Part shown: positions 34,702 to 43,768 of the stretch, one piece after another
How positions within the stretch are numbered: the stretch's first letter is position 1
Layout of the letters: each line of letters opens with the position of its first letter
DNA from: CAXXOZ01 sp963676435
GTDB taxonomy: Bacteria; Bacillota; Clostridia; Lachnospirales; Lachnospiraceae
Length of the DNA: 64,000 bases
Assembly (NCBI GenBank): GCA_963676435.2
Contig: CAXXOZ010000020.1
Location: forward strand, 191,359 to 255,358
Reading direction: 5' to 3'
Made by a program: the position numbers and the translations under genes
The notes under the pieces: model-generated
Database searches by the model: none
Told to the model about the DNA's origin: nothing
The model's input: only the letters and a program-made list of their open reading frames with translations

Positions 34702-35466
34702 TTAACTCATTAATGACTTTCTATATTCTGCTGGTGTCATTTTTGTGTTTCTTTTAAATATTTTGCTAAAATATGAAAAATTATCATATCCTACACAAAT
34801 AGCCACATTATTAATAGGAAAATCTGTTGTAGCTAATAGCTTCTTTGCTAAATCAATTCTCTCTTTTGTAATATACTCTAGAACAGACATATCTGTTTCT
34901 TTCTTAAAAATCCTCATAAAATATTGTGGGTTTAAAAAAACATTTTCCGAGATGTCTTTTATACTAATATTCTCTGAGATATTTTCGCGTATATACCTTT
35001 TTGCATTGTCTATTGGGTTTTCAACAAGTTTTTTGTTCTTTGAATCAACTATTTTTTTAATAATTACTTTTTCTTCTTCTGTAGTCTCCTTTATTTCTTT
35101 TATTCTTTTTACAGCACTTATAAGTATTTTATCTAATTCTTCATAATCTATTGGCTTTAAAAGATAATCCATGCTACCAAGTTTCATCGCTTTTCTCATA
35201 TACTCATATTCCGCATGGCAAGTTATAAAAATACACTCAGTATCAGGGCTATATGTTCTAACCCATTCAAATAACTCAAGTCCACTTCCTGCCGGCATTT
35301 CTATATCACAAAGCATGAGCTCTATGTCTTCAACCTTTAATATTTCAATAGCCTTATTCATTGAGCCTGCTGTAAAAACTTCATCTATATTATATTTGTT
35401 CCAATTAACTCTTCTTTTTAATGCATTAACCGCTATTAACTCGTCATCAACTATAATCGCCTTCAT
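34702..35466 (-). CDS. AraC-type response regulator (YesN-like)
   Basis: About 254 residues from the ATG at 35466 (GAGG six bases ahead), preceded in frame by two further ATGs. The receiver domain starts MKAIIVDDELIAV with Asp53 or so in MLCDIEMPAGSG, and the C-terminal AraC domain has two helix-turn-helix units: ISIKDISENVFLNPQYFMRIF and INNVAICVGYDNFSYFSKIF with KMTPAEYR. It is the partner of the YesM-type kinase whose gene, read through its frameshift, overlaps it. Such pairs respond to extracellular sugar and activate the adjacent transporter operon, here the solute-binding protein to GH39 genes. Confidence 0.94.
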   Translation of the reverse strand: MKAIIVDDELIAVNALKRRVNWNKYNIDEVFTAGSMNKAIEILKVEDIELMLCDIEMPAGSGLELFEWVRTYSPDTECIFITCHAEYEYMRKAMKLGSMDYLLKPIDYEELDKILISAVKRIKEIKETTEEEKVIIKKIVDSKNKKLVENPIDNAKRYIRENISENISIKDISENVFLNPQYFMRIFKKETDMSVLEYITKERIDLAKKLLATTDFPINNVAICVGYDNFSYFSKIFKRNTKMTPAEYRKSLMS

Positions 35467-35537
35467 CATCCACCTCATTTTCTCTACGGAAAGGGAATAT
35501 TATTTCCACAATTGTACCTCTATCAAGAGGTCCTCTT

Positions 35538-37187
35538 TTAATCGAAAAAAACTGCTTTATTATTAAAAAATAACTTCAGTCTTTCAATTGTATTTTGAAT
35601 CCCTGTTCCTAAATCTTTTTGTGTTACACCTGTTTCTTGAAAGCTTTTTATTTTTCCCAGAGTTTTATTATTAATCCCATATCCATTATCAGTTAAAACA
35701 ATTTTGACTTCTCCGTCATTTATACTAGCTATAAGAGATATTTCAACCAGCCCTTCATCCATCAAAGCATATTTTATAATATTCTCAACTAAATTCTGTA
35801 TAATTAGAGGTGGAATAACTGTATTTTCTACTTCCTTCTCACACCTTACATTATAAGTTAATTTATCTGAATATCTAATTCCCTGAATTTCCAGATAATT
35901 ATTTATATGTTCAAATTCTTTTTTTAATCTAACATATGGTTTATCCGCATTAACAATGAACTGATAATATTTTGAAAGACATAATACCATTCTTTGAATT
36001 AATTGATATTCTTCTGGCTCATAGCTATAAATTATATTCATTGCATTTAAAATAAAATGTGGCTGTATCTGCTGGCTTAAATATTTCATTCTTGTATTTT
36101 GTTTTTCAAGCTCCTGTTCATAAATATTTATTTTCAGCTCTAAGACCTTATCCATCATTTCATTAAAATTTCGATTTATCATTGCAAATTCATTTGATTT
36201 TGTGTCTTCTGATATTCTATAATCTAAATCTCCATTCTCAATTGCTGTCATTCCATCTACTAAAGCAACAACAGGCCTTACCATCCATCTGACAAAGCTC
36301 CAAATTAAAAATGGTATTACTAGTAAAGCAAAAATTATTACATACCTCATTGCTCTTATATATCCAGGTATTGATTTTTGCAAAGTATCTCTTGTAACCA
36401 ATTCAGCAATATAAAAATCTCCTTTTGTAGACTGAACATTAAGAGTCATGTACTGTTTATCATTAAATATAAATGTTTTATTATTTTCTAAAACATTTAT
36501 TGAATTTAGTTCTTGATTATCTGATACGATAAAACCTTCTTCATCTGCAAAGACAATAAAGTTTTCTGAATCTTCAAAATTCATTTCTGAGATAAAGTTA
36601 TCTAAGTTCAACCAAGCACCATAATAAGAATTATCATATTTTATAATTCTAAAAAGTAAACTATGATTTTCTCCTGCGACTATCCACTTCCCAATCTTCT
36701 CTTCATCACTATTTTTTATTATATTAATTACTGTTTGGCTTTCTGTTCCATACTTTGATGTAGAATTAGATAAAAAATATTCTTTGTCTGGGAAATAACA
36801 AAAAACACTGTCAACCCATGTATATGTGTTAGCAATTTCATTCATTGTTGAGTTAAGCATATTAACGGCATGCAATTGTTTTAAATACTCTTCTTCATTT
36901 TCCTGGGATGCTTTTTTTGTATTTAACCATGCAAAGTCCTGATCATTGATCCCTACATAATATAAACGATAACTTATAGCATCCAACAAAAAATCAACTT
37001 GATTCATGTTCAATTCAAGAGCATTTTCAATATCAGAAGAAATTTGATTTTCTACTTTTGTAATAGCTCGACTGCTCATGTAAAGAGTAATAATGTTTAT
37101 CGGTACTATTAGTATTATTGTAAGAAAAATTATTCTAAATAATGCTGAATTAAATGCCCATTTGTACTTTATTCTCTTCCTATTCAA
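35538..37187 (-). CDS. YesM-type sensor histidine kinase, C-terminus frameshifted
   Basis: A membrane kinase with transmembrane helices at about 17-38 and 283-304, an extracytoplasmic dCache-like sensor between them, HAMP, and the LytS/YesM-type kinase box YLSQQIQPHFILNAMNIIYSY followed by the ATPase domain (NLVENIIKYAL, DNGYGIN). As sequenced it stops at 549 residues (NNKAVFFD). A run of seven T on the coding strand (35544-35550) causes this: with six T the frame continues as AVFSIKRGPLDRGTIVEIIF to a stop at 35447, giving 579 residues, the normal end, and overlapping the regulator gene by 20 bases. The start is TTG, overlapping the gene upstream. Confidence 0.9.
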   Translation of the reverse strand: MNRKRIKYKWAFNSALFRIIFLTIILIVPINIITLYMSSRAITKVENQISSDIENALELNMNQVDFLLDAISYRLYYVGINDQDFAWLNTKKASQENEEEYLKQLHAVNMLNSTMNEIANTYTWVDSVFCYFPDKEYFLSNSTSKYGTESQTVINIIKNSDEEKIGKWIVAGENHSLLFRIIKYDNSYYGAWLNLDNFISEMNFEDSENFIVFADEEGFIVSDNQELNSINVLENNKTFIFNDKQYMTLNVQSTKGDFYIAELVTRDTLQKSIPGYIRAMRYVIIFALLVIPFLIWSFVRWMVRPVVALVDGMTAIENGDLDYRISEDTKSNEFAMINRNFNEMMDKVLELKINIYEQELEKQNTRMKYLSQQIQPHFILNAMNIIYSYEPEEYQLIQRMVLCLSKYYQFIVNADKPYVRLKKEFEHINNYLEIQGIRYSDKLTYNVRCEKEVENTVIPPLIIQNLVENIIKYALMDEGLVEISLIASINDGEVKIVLTDNGYGINNKTLGKIKSFQETGVTQKDLGTGIQNTIERLKLFFNNKAVFFD

Positions 37188-37834
37188 TTTACGCTCCCAT
37201 AACTTTCATCTAACAAATATTCAATAAAGATTATTGCTTCCTCTATATTTATACCTGTTTGTACTATGCCAAAAAATGATTCTTTCATAGCTAGTTCTTT
37301 TGTTATTTCCTGGGAACCATCAAAACTAAAACCTATTAAAGATTCATTTTCATACACAGCATAATTTATATATTTTTCTATATAAGTTTCATCTAGATAC
37401 TCTTCTAAATTAACATTTGCATCAAGTGATTTTACATACTCATGTGCTTCTTGATCCCATACCAAAATATCAATTTCTTCAGCTAAAATAAGTGCTGCCA
37501 CAAACTCTCTTGATCTACTACTCATCTCACTATCTATAGTTATATGTGCACCTATCGAAACCTGATAATTCTCAGAATCATATCCTTTATAATCTAAATA
37601 TTCATTTCCAATAGTAATCTCATTTTCCGAAGTTATTGAAGAATTAATTAAAGTTATATTTAATATATCATCAGGTACATGTCTAAATGTAAGATATAAA
37701 ATATATATTATTATTGCAAACGCAGATATTATACCGATTATTGGAATCTTATAATAATCCCATAGGTAATCTATTTTTTTCTTAAAAGTTAATTCTTTAA
37801 ATACTTCATTATTTTTCAAATTAAATGTTTTCAT
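37184..37834 (-). CDS. Membrane-anchored protein of unknown function
   Basis: A 216-residue protein with a cytoplasmic N-terminus containing FKKKIDYLWDYYKIPIIG, one transmembrane helix (about 31-49) and an extracytoplasmic domain of about 165 residues rich in acidic residues (ILAEEIDILVWDQEAHEYVKS). Proteins with the DYYK start are frequently encoded beside YesL and YesM/YesN-type sugar systems in Clostridia, as here. It overlaps YesL upstream (14 bases) and the kinase downstream (4 bases). The extracytoplasmic part resembles the binding-protein fold region around an Asp-rich loop, but I cannot assign a function. Confidence 0.75.
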   Translation of the reverse strand: MKTFNLKNNEVFKELTFKKKIDYLWDYYKIPIIGIISAFAIIIYILYLTFRHVPDDILNITLINSSITSENEITIGNEYLDYKGYDSENYQVSIGAHITIDSEMSSRSREFVAALILAEEIDILVWDQEAHEYVKSLDANVNLEEYLDETYIEKYINYAVYENESLIGFSFDGSQEITKELAMKESFFGIVQTGINIEEAIIFIEYLLDESYGSVN

Positions 37835-38474
37835 TTTTATTCAATTCCTCTTCAAGTTCAATATCCTCTTTGCTCATGTATTTTTTAAATACTTTTTCTA
37901 CTCTAAAAGAAAGTAAGAAAGCTCCTAAAGAAGGTACTATAAACATAAACACAGGTATAAACCATATCAAAAATCCACCAATTGTAACTATAAGAATAAG
38001 AATAAAGGTAACAGAAAAATGTTTTAAATACATTATGCTGCAGTTTTTTAGTATTGTTTTTGTTTTGTCATTAAATCTTGCAATATATATAAATACCCAA
38101 AAAGAATAAACAAGACATAAAACAAAAAGAACTATAAATATAACATAAAAATTTCCAAATACCATTCCATCTTGAGCATAATAATACAGTATCGATGCAT
38201 CAAAAATAAAAATTCCTTCAATAACAATAAACACTATCCAGATTAAAGTACTTTGTTTAAAATTTCGTTTAAATGAAGTCCAAAACGCACTCCATACATA
38301 GTCTCTATTATGTCTTAAAAATTTGTTTGTGGAATAATAAAGAGCAGTTGTAGCTGCCCCCATTGTAAATATAGGCAATGAAAAAACTACCCATAATGCA
38401 CTCAATTGAATAAATGCGAAGATTTTATTTACCCCTTTAAAAAAGGGATTTTCTGCGCTTAATAAACTCGACAT
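37821..38474 (-). CDS. YesL family membrane protein (DUF624)
   Basis: A 217-residue integral membrane protein with about five transmembrane helices and the DUF624 pattern: NPFFKGVNKIFAFIQLSALWVVFSLP, GAATTALYYSTNKFLRHNRDYVWSAFW and a C-terminal SLGAFLLSFRVEKVFKKY. YesL proteins occur with sugar ABC importers and YesM/YesN systems; their role is unknown. It is encoded between the CdaR-like regulator and the anchored protein. Confidence 0.9.
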   Translation of the reverse strand: MSSLLSAENPFFKGVNKIFAFIQLSALWVVFSLPIFTMGAATTALYYSTNKFLRHNRDYVWSAFWTSFKRNFKQSTLIWIVFIVIEGIFIFDASILYYYAQDGMVFGNFYVIFIVLFVLCLVYSFWVFIYIARFNDKTKTILKNCSIMYLKHFSVTFILILIVTIGGFLIWFIPVFMFIVPSLGAFLLSFRVEKVFKKYMSKEDIELEEELNKNENI

Positions 38475-38483
38475 TTTTTACCT

Positions 38484-39554
38484 CTATTTCATTTTAATAT
38501 TATTAACATGTTTTAATACCATTTTACCTATTGAATATAAAATAGCATCATCGAACTTTCTTACATCAAGACCTGTTTGTTTTTCAATTTTGTCAAGACG
38601 ATATACAAGTGTATTTCTATGCATAAACAATTGTCTTGCTGCTTCTGAAATATTTAAATTGTTTTTAAAAAGCACCTGTACTATATTTGTATTTTCCTCA
38701 TCATTCAAATTCGGTATTTTTTTACCAAAAATTTCATTAAGAAATATTTCACACAAGTCTAAAGGGAGCTGATTTATTAATCTTCCAACACCTAGTTTTG
38801 TATACTGAAACACTTCACTGCTTTCATAAAAAAGTTTACCAACTTTAAGAGCAAGAACTGCTTCTTTAAATGCATTATTTACTTCTTTCAAGTCCTCAAT
38901 CTGACTACTGACTCCCATACTGACTTTAGTCATCGCTTCACTTTCAAGAGTATCAACAATACTTTCTCCAAATTCTTTAACTTTGAAACCGTCATCCTCT
39001 TTAATCAGAGCTATCAATGTACTACTTACTTCAGTAACAAAATCTTTATTTAATGTTACAAGGTTTATTAATGTTTCTTTGACTATTTCTATGGATTTTT
39101 CTTTGACTTCAATAACAAAAATCAATCTATTTGATGTATATTCTATATGACTGCTTTTTGCCAATTCACGTATATCACTTTGTATAATATTTCCTAAAAA
39201 AATATTTCTAAAAAAGTCCGTTTTGCTTAAATTCTTATTCGTTAAATCAAAAATATTTTTAATTTCAGAATAGACTAGTTTTAATATCATCTCAGAGTTT
39301 TCTTCTTTGCTATTAATAGCTAGAACATATTCCAAATTATTTCTTATAAAAATTTTAATAAAGCTATATGATTCTAATGTTTGTTTTAATAAGTTACTTT
39401 CTATAAACTGATTTACAGCCTTTATTAAATCTTCATTTTCTAACCCTTTAGTTTCCACAATTTTTTGTCCACTAGGGTTAAAAAGCCAAAAGTCAAACCC
39501 TGTAATATCTTTCTTTTCTAATAAAATGGATTTTAATATTTGATTAGTAATCAA
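38484..39554 (-). CDS. CdaR/PucR-type transcriptional regulator
   Basis: About 356 residues from a TTG at 39554 (GGGGTG five bases ahead); the frame extends to 39590 but that start lies inside a terminator hairpin. An N-terminal sensory region (about 1-125) and a middle GGDEF-like CdaR region (about 130-270) lead to the C-terminal PucR-type helix-turn-helix: NNLNISEAARQLFMHRNTLVYRLDKIEKQTGLD. CdaR-type proteins respond to sugar acids. Here it probably regulates the sugar-uptake locus or the MsmK-type ATPase gene upstream. Confident in class, not in ligand. Confidence 0.88.
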   Translation of the reverse strand: MITNQILKSILLEKKDITGFDFWLFNPSGQKIVETKGLENEDLIKAVNQFIESNLLKQTLESYSFIKIFIRNNLEYVLAINSKEENSEMILKLVYSEIKNIFDLTNKNLSKTDFFRNIFLGNIIQSDIRELAKSSHIEYTSNRLIFVIEVKEKSIEIVKETLINLVTLNKDFVTEVSSTLIALIKEDDGFKVKEFGESIVDTLESEAMTKVSMGVSSQIEDLKEVNNAFKEAVLALKVGKLFYESSEVFQYTKLGVGRLINQLPLDLCEIFLNEIFGKKIPNLNDEENTNIVQVLFKNNLNISEAARQLFMHRNTLVYRLDKIEKQTGLDVRKFDDAILYSIGKMVLKHVNNIKMK

Positions 39555-39579
39555 CTTTTCACCCCAATCTATTAAGAAA

Positions 39580-39600
39580 ACCGGGTGCAATACACCCAGT
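39580..39600 (-). terminator. Intrinsic terminator after the MsmK/UgpC-type ATPase gene
   Basis: Arms ACTGGGTG and CACCCGGT (one G-U pair) with a 5-base loop are followed by TTTTCTT in the transcript, 66 bases after the ATPase stop and before the CdaR-like start. Confidence 0.7.
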
Positions 39601-39665
39601 ATTTCTATTTAACTTATATTAATTTTACTAAATTAACATTTATGTGTCAATTTTATCAATTATTT

Positions 39666-40772
39666 CTAGTTTGTTATAGTTAACTCTGTTTCTTTATCAA
39701 AAAGATGAATTTTATCTGGATTAAGTGAAACTTTTATTTTGTCTCCTCTTTGAAGATTTTTTAATGAAAATAACTTAGCAGACATATCATGATCCTCTAC
39801 TTTAAAATATGCAATTACTTCTGAACCTAACAACTCATAATTATATATTTCCGCTTCAAAAATGCTATTAGGGTATTTTTCTAAGAAATCAGGATCACCA
39901 CTTACATCATCAGGTCTTACACCCATTACTACTTTCTTGCCATTATACTCTTTTGCTTTTTTTGCTTTATCTTCTGGTAATTCAATATTTATAGTTTCGT
40001 TTGAAACATATACTTTATCACCACTTACTTTACATTCTACTTCCATAAAGTTCATTTGTGGAGAACCAATAAATCCAGCTACAAATAGATTCTTAGGGTT
40101 ATTATATAATTCTTGTGGTCCATCAACTTGTTGAATAACACCATCTTTCATAACAACAATTCTTGTTCCTAGAGTCATTGCCTCTATTTGATCATGAGTA
40201 ACATATATTATTGTTGCCTTCAATCTTTGGTGTAATGCAGCAAGTTCTGCACGCATAGTAACACGTAGCTTTGCATCAAGGTTTGATAAAGGTTCATCCA
40301 TTAAGAACACTTTTGGATTACGTACAATTGCTCTTCCCATTGCGACTCTTTGTCTTTGTCCGCCAGAGAGTTCTTTTGGTTTCTTTTCAAGTTGTGTTTC
40401 TAAATTTAATATTTTTGCTACATCATGAATTTTCTGTTTGATTTCATCTCTTGGTACTTTTTGTATTTTGAGAGCAAAAGCCATATTATCATAGATAGTC
40501 ATATGAGGATATAAAGCATAATTTTGGAAAACCATTGCTATATCTCTATCTTTTGGTTCAACATCATTTACTAGATTATCATCAATCCATAACTCACCAT
40601 CAGAAATATCCTCAAGACCTGCTATCATTCTTAGAGTTGTTGTTTTTCCACATCCGGAAGGTCCTACAAAAATAATAAACTCATGATCTTTAATCTCTAA
40701 GTTAAAATCTTTTACAGCTTCAAAGCCATTATCATATACTTTTTTAATATTTTTAAACGATATATTAGACAT
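39666..40772 (-). CDS. CUT1 sugar ABC transporter ATP-binding protein (MsmK/UgpC-type)
   Basis: A 368-residue ATPase with Walker A GPSGCGKTT (about 38-46), signature LSGGQRQRVAMGRAIVRNP, Walker B VFLMDEPLSNLDAKLR and a C-terminal TOBE/MOB region (about 240-368, GVRPDDV). MsmK/UgpC proteins often serve several CUT1 importers at once. It is separated by six genes from the permeases at 31-33 kb but is the only such ATPase in the window and is likely to energise them. Transcribed alone, with a terminator behind it. Confidence 0.93.
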   Translation of the reverse strand: MSNISFKNIKKVYDNGFEAVKDFNLEIKDHEFIIFVGPSGCGKTTTLRMIAGLEDISDGELWIDDNLVNDVEPKDRDIAMVFQNYALYPHMTIYDNMAFALKIQKVPRDEIKQKIHDVAKILNLETQLEKKPKELSGGQRQRVAMGRAIVRNPKVFLMDEPLSNLDAKLRVTMRAELAALHQRLKATIIYVTHDQIEAMTLGTRIVVMKDGVIQQVDGPQELYNNPKNLFVAGFIGSPQMNFMEVECKVSGDKVYVSNETINIELPEDKAKKAKEYNGKKVVMGVRPDDVSGDPDFLEKYPNSIFEAEIYNYELLGSEVIAYFKVEDHDMSAKLFSLKNLQRGDKIKVSLNPDKIHLFDKETELTITN

Positions 40773-40910
40773 ATTTTTCTCCTAACTAAATAAATATTTT
40801 ATCTAAAATAAAATATATCAAACTATTTTCAAGAAAAAAATATGAAAGACGCTGAAAAAATAAACTAAGTTTAGTCAGAATAACGAAATTAGAGTTCTGA
40901 ATTAAATCCT

Positions 40911-41966
40911 TTATATGGCATTTTTTTGAATTTTATTTAAAACTTCATTTATTTCTTCAATATTTTCAAAAAATATGTCTAGAATCTCTGGATCAAATTT
41001 TATACCTCTTTGCTTTTTAAGAAAATCTATGATATCTTTCTGAGCCCATACTTCTTTATATGCTCTTTTTGTAGCCAAAGCATCAAAAACATCTACTATA
41101 GCGACTATCCTACCATAAATATTTATTTCTTTGCCTTTTAACCCTCTTGGGTATCCACTACCATCAAAATTTTCATGATGCTCATAAGATATTAATGCTG
41201 CTTGTTTTAATATTTCTCTTTCTGACTTTTTAAGTATTTCATATCCGTATATCGTATGTTTTTTAACTTCTTCGAATTCAGTACTTGTCAACTTACAAGG
41301 TTTGTTTAAAATTTTGTCATCAACAGCAAGTTTTCCTATATCGTGCATTGAAGCAGAAAGCTGAATCATTTCTATTTCTTTTTGGGAATAACCAAGTTTT
41401 TCACATAAAAGAGCTGATATATATCCCACTCTCTTAACATGTTTTCCGTTATCGATTGAGCGTGATTCTGCAATTTCTCCTAATGAATAGATTAATTCTT
41501 TTTGCATATCATCTATTTCTTTAACAAGATTTCCAATTGTAGTTATATCATTATAAGACCGTAAAGCTGTTATTATAACACTTCTCAAGCTTAGAGCTGT
41601 TAATTCAGTTTTTCCTCTATAGTCATTAATATCATAATTTAGAGTTATGGTTTCTTCTGGTGCAAGTCCTGGATTTCCTGTTCTAATAATTATTCTAATA
41701 TTGGAATTTCCCATATCCTCTCTAATTATTTTAACTAAATCAAGACCTGCTGTATCTGTTTCCATAACAACATCTAATAAAATTATAGCTATATCATCAT
41801 TTGCTTCCATTTTTTTTCTAGCTTGTTCTGCAGTAAATGCCTGAATAAACTCTAAAGGTCTGTTGTTAAACTTTAATCTTTTTAGTGCCATTATAGTAAC
41901 ATCATGTGTATCTTCATCATCATCTACAATCAATATTTTCCATGGAATATAGGAGTTATTCTTCAT
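40911..41966 (-). CDS. Response regulator with HD-GYP cyclic-di-GMP phosphodiesterase domain
   Basis: A 351-residue two-domain protein. The receiver (about 8-150) starts WKILIVDDDEDTHDV with phospho-acceptor Asp in IAIILLDVVMETDTAGLDLV; the tail of the receiver (NYDINDYRGKTELTAL) is of the DUF3369-like type. The HD-GYP domain has MHDIGKLAVDDKILNKP, the HTIYGYEILKKS, and EHHENFDGSGYPRGLKG that mark active phosphodiesterases. It should degrade cyclic-di-GMP when phosphorylated by the PAS kinase encoded one base upstream. Confidence 0.94.
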   Translation of the reverse strand: MKNNSYIPWKILIVDDDEDTHDVTIMALKRLKFNNRPLEFIQAFTAEQARKKMEANDDIAIILLDVVMETDTAGLDLVKIIREDMGNSNIRIIIRTGNPGLAPEETITLNYDINDYRGKTELTALSLRSVIITALRSYNDITTIGNLVKEIDDMQKELIYSLGEIAESRSIDNGKHVKRVGYISALLCEKLGYSQKEIEMIQLSASMHDIGKLAVDDKILNKPCKLTSTEFEEVKKHTIYGYEILKKSEREILKQAALISYEHHENFDGSGYPRGLKGKEINIYGRIVAIVDVFDALATKRAYKEVWAQKDIIDFLKKQRGIKFDPEILDIFFENIEEINEVLNKIQKNAI

Positions 41967-41967
41967 T

Positions 41968-43659
41968 TTAGATATTCTCCTTTATTTCTATTTCATATTT
42001 TGTTCCTTTATAAAGTTCACTATAACATTGAATAGTTCCTTTATATTGTTGAGTGACTATAGAATATACTACAGTTAAACCTAGTCCTGTTCCTCCTAAT
42101 GTTCTATTGGTCGTAAAGAATGGATCGTACATTTTACTTAAAGTTTCTTTGTCCATTCCCTTCCCATCATCTTGAAAAATTATTTTCACCATTTCATTCT
42201 TCTTTTTTGCTTCTATATATATTTGACCTTTATCCCCAGCCTTATAAGCATGTTTAACAGCATTCATAACTAGATTTGTAATGATCTGAGCTATTGAACC
42301 TGGAAAACCATTCATAATAATTTCTTCTGGAAAATTTGTATTAATTTTTATATTAGTTCTTTTAAGAGAAGGACTAAGACTAATTAATGTTTCATCAATA
42401 TATGTTCCAATCTCAAACCTCCTTTTAGGCTCTGACGATTGATCAACTGATAGTTGTTTAAAGCTTTTAACAAGATTTGCTGCTGTATTTAAATTTTTTG
42501 AAATTATTCTAGATGCTTCATCTACATCTTCTATATATGAAATTAAGTCTTCCTTAGTTAGATTTCCTTTTTCATTTAAGTGTATTAATTCTCTAGATAG
42601 GTCAGATAAGTGTGTTGAAGCTGTAAGTCCAACACCTATTGGTGTATTAACTTCATGTGCAACCCCAGCAACTAAACCACCTAATGACGCCATTTTTTCT
42701 GATTCTATAATATATTCTTGCATTGACTTAAGTTTTTCGTTGTTATCAAAAAGCTCTGCATTCATTGCAGTAACTTCTTCATTTAATGCTGTTAAATTTT
42801 CATTATTATTTCGTAACTCATGATTCAAATCAAAAAGATCTTGGTTAGCTTTTTTAAGCTCCTTAGTTCTCTTTTCAACTTTTACTTCCAAGGTTTTATT
42901 TAACTCTTGAAGTTTACTTTCAGCTTCAACTCTTGAACTTATATCTACACCTATACCAACAAAATATGTTTTTCCATCTAGCAACAAAGGAGAAGCCGTT
43001 GTAAAAGTAGGTAAAAGTGAACCATCCTTACATTTTATATTTACTTCTGCTTCACCATATCCAGTTTTAATAGCTTTTTCAATTCCTTCTTTTACTTTTT
43101 CTAAACTTTCATAATCATCTTCATACCAATCAAATATACTTTTATGGTAAAGTTCTTCTTTTGAAAATCCAGTAATAGTTTCGTGATATTTATTCCAAAA
43201 AACCAATTCATTTGATTCATTATACATGTACATCATTCCTGGTACACTTTCCATAAATGCTTCATATAATGCTCTTGTTTTAGCTAGTTCTATTTCATTT
43301 ATTTTTCTATCTGTCACATCAATCGAAAGACCAAAAAGGCCTTCAACTTCTCCTTTTTCATTATAAAAAGGAGCCATATAATCATCTAAAAACTGTTCAC
43401 CTAATATCTGTTCATACATTATTACATTCCCACTAAAAACTTTATCAATCTGTTCTAATATATCAGGATTATCTTTATACATTTCCTTTACATTTTCTCC
43501 AACTACTTCTCCTGGTTTTAATCCCATCTTTTCAAGACCCTGTCCAGTAGATAGTAAAAAATTCCAATCTTTATCTAATATATAAAATATTAAAGGCATA
43601 CGTTCAATAAGCTCATTTAAATACTCATAACTTTTCAAGTTTAAACTATTATTTCCCAT
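41968..43659 (-). CDS. Cytoplasmic PAS-PAS sensor histidine kinase
   Basis: About 563 residues from the ATG at 43659 (GGAGG five bases ahead; the frame extends upstream without a ribosome site). Two PAS domains (about 12-130 and 135-255), a long coiled coil (about 255-325, ELNKTLEVKVEKRTKELKKANQ), then the kinase core with GLVAGVAHEVNTPIGVGL (acceptor His), N box LVMNAVKHAY and G boxes DDGKGMD and GGTGLGLTVVYSIV. No transmembrane helix in this form, so it senses an intracellular signal. Paired with the HD-GYP regulator gene downstream. Confidence 0.93.
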   Translation of the reverse strand: MGNNSLNLKSYEYLNELIERMPLIFYILDKDWNFLLSTGQGLEKMGLKPGEVVGENVKEMYKDNPDILEQIDKVFSGNVIMYEQILGEQFLDDYMAPFYNEKGEVEGLFGLSIDVTDRKINEIELAKTRALYEAFMESVPGMMYMYNESNELVFWNKYHETITGFSKEELYHKSIFDWYEDDYESLEKVKEGIEKAIKTGYGEAEVNIKCKDGSLLPTFTTASPLLLDGKTYFVGIGVDISSRVEAESKLQELNKTLEVKVEKRTKELKKANQDLFDLNHELRNNNENLTALNEEVTAMNAELFDNNEKLKSMQEYIIESEKMASLGGLVAGVAHEVNTPIGVGLTASTHLSDLSRELIHLNEKGNLTKEDLISYIEDVDEASRIISKNLNTAANLVKSFKQLSVDQSSEPKRRFEIGTYIDETLISLSPSLKRTNIKINTNFPEEIIMNGFPGSIAQIITNLVMNAVKHAYKAGDKGQIYIEAKKKNEMVKIIFQDDGKGMDKETLSKMYDPFFTTNRTLGGTGLGLTVVYSIVTQQYKGTIQCYSELYKGTKYEIEIKENI

Positions 43660-43733
43660 TTTTACCTCCAGTTCATAAAGAGAATATATGTTAATTATAA
43701 ACATAGAAATCTTATAATTCAAGAAATAAAAAA

Positions 43734-43753
43734 AGAGAACCTTTCGATTCTCT
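43734..43753 (-). terminator. Intrinsic terminator of the sulP gene
   Basis: Arms AGAGAATC and GGTTCTCT (one G-U pair) with a GAAA loop and a run of seven T on the minus strand, 15 bases after the SulP stop. Confidence 0.88.
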
Positions 43754-43768
43754 TCTACCTGTATTTAT

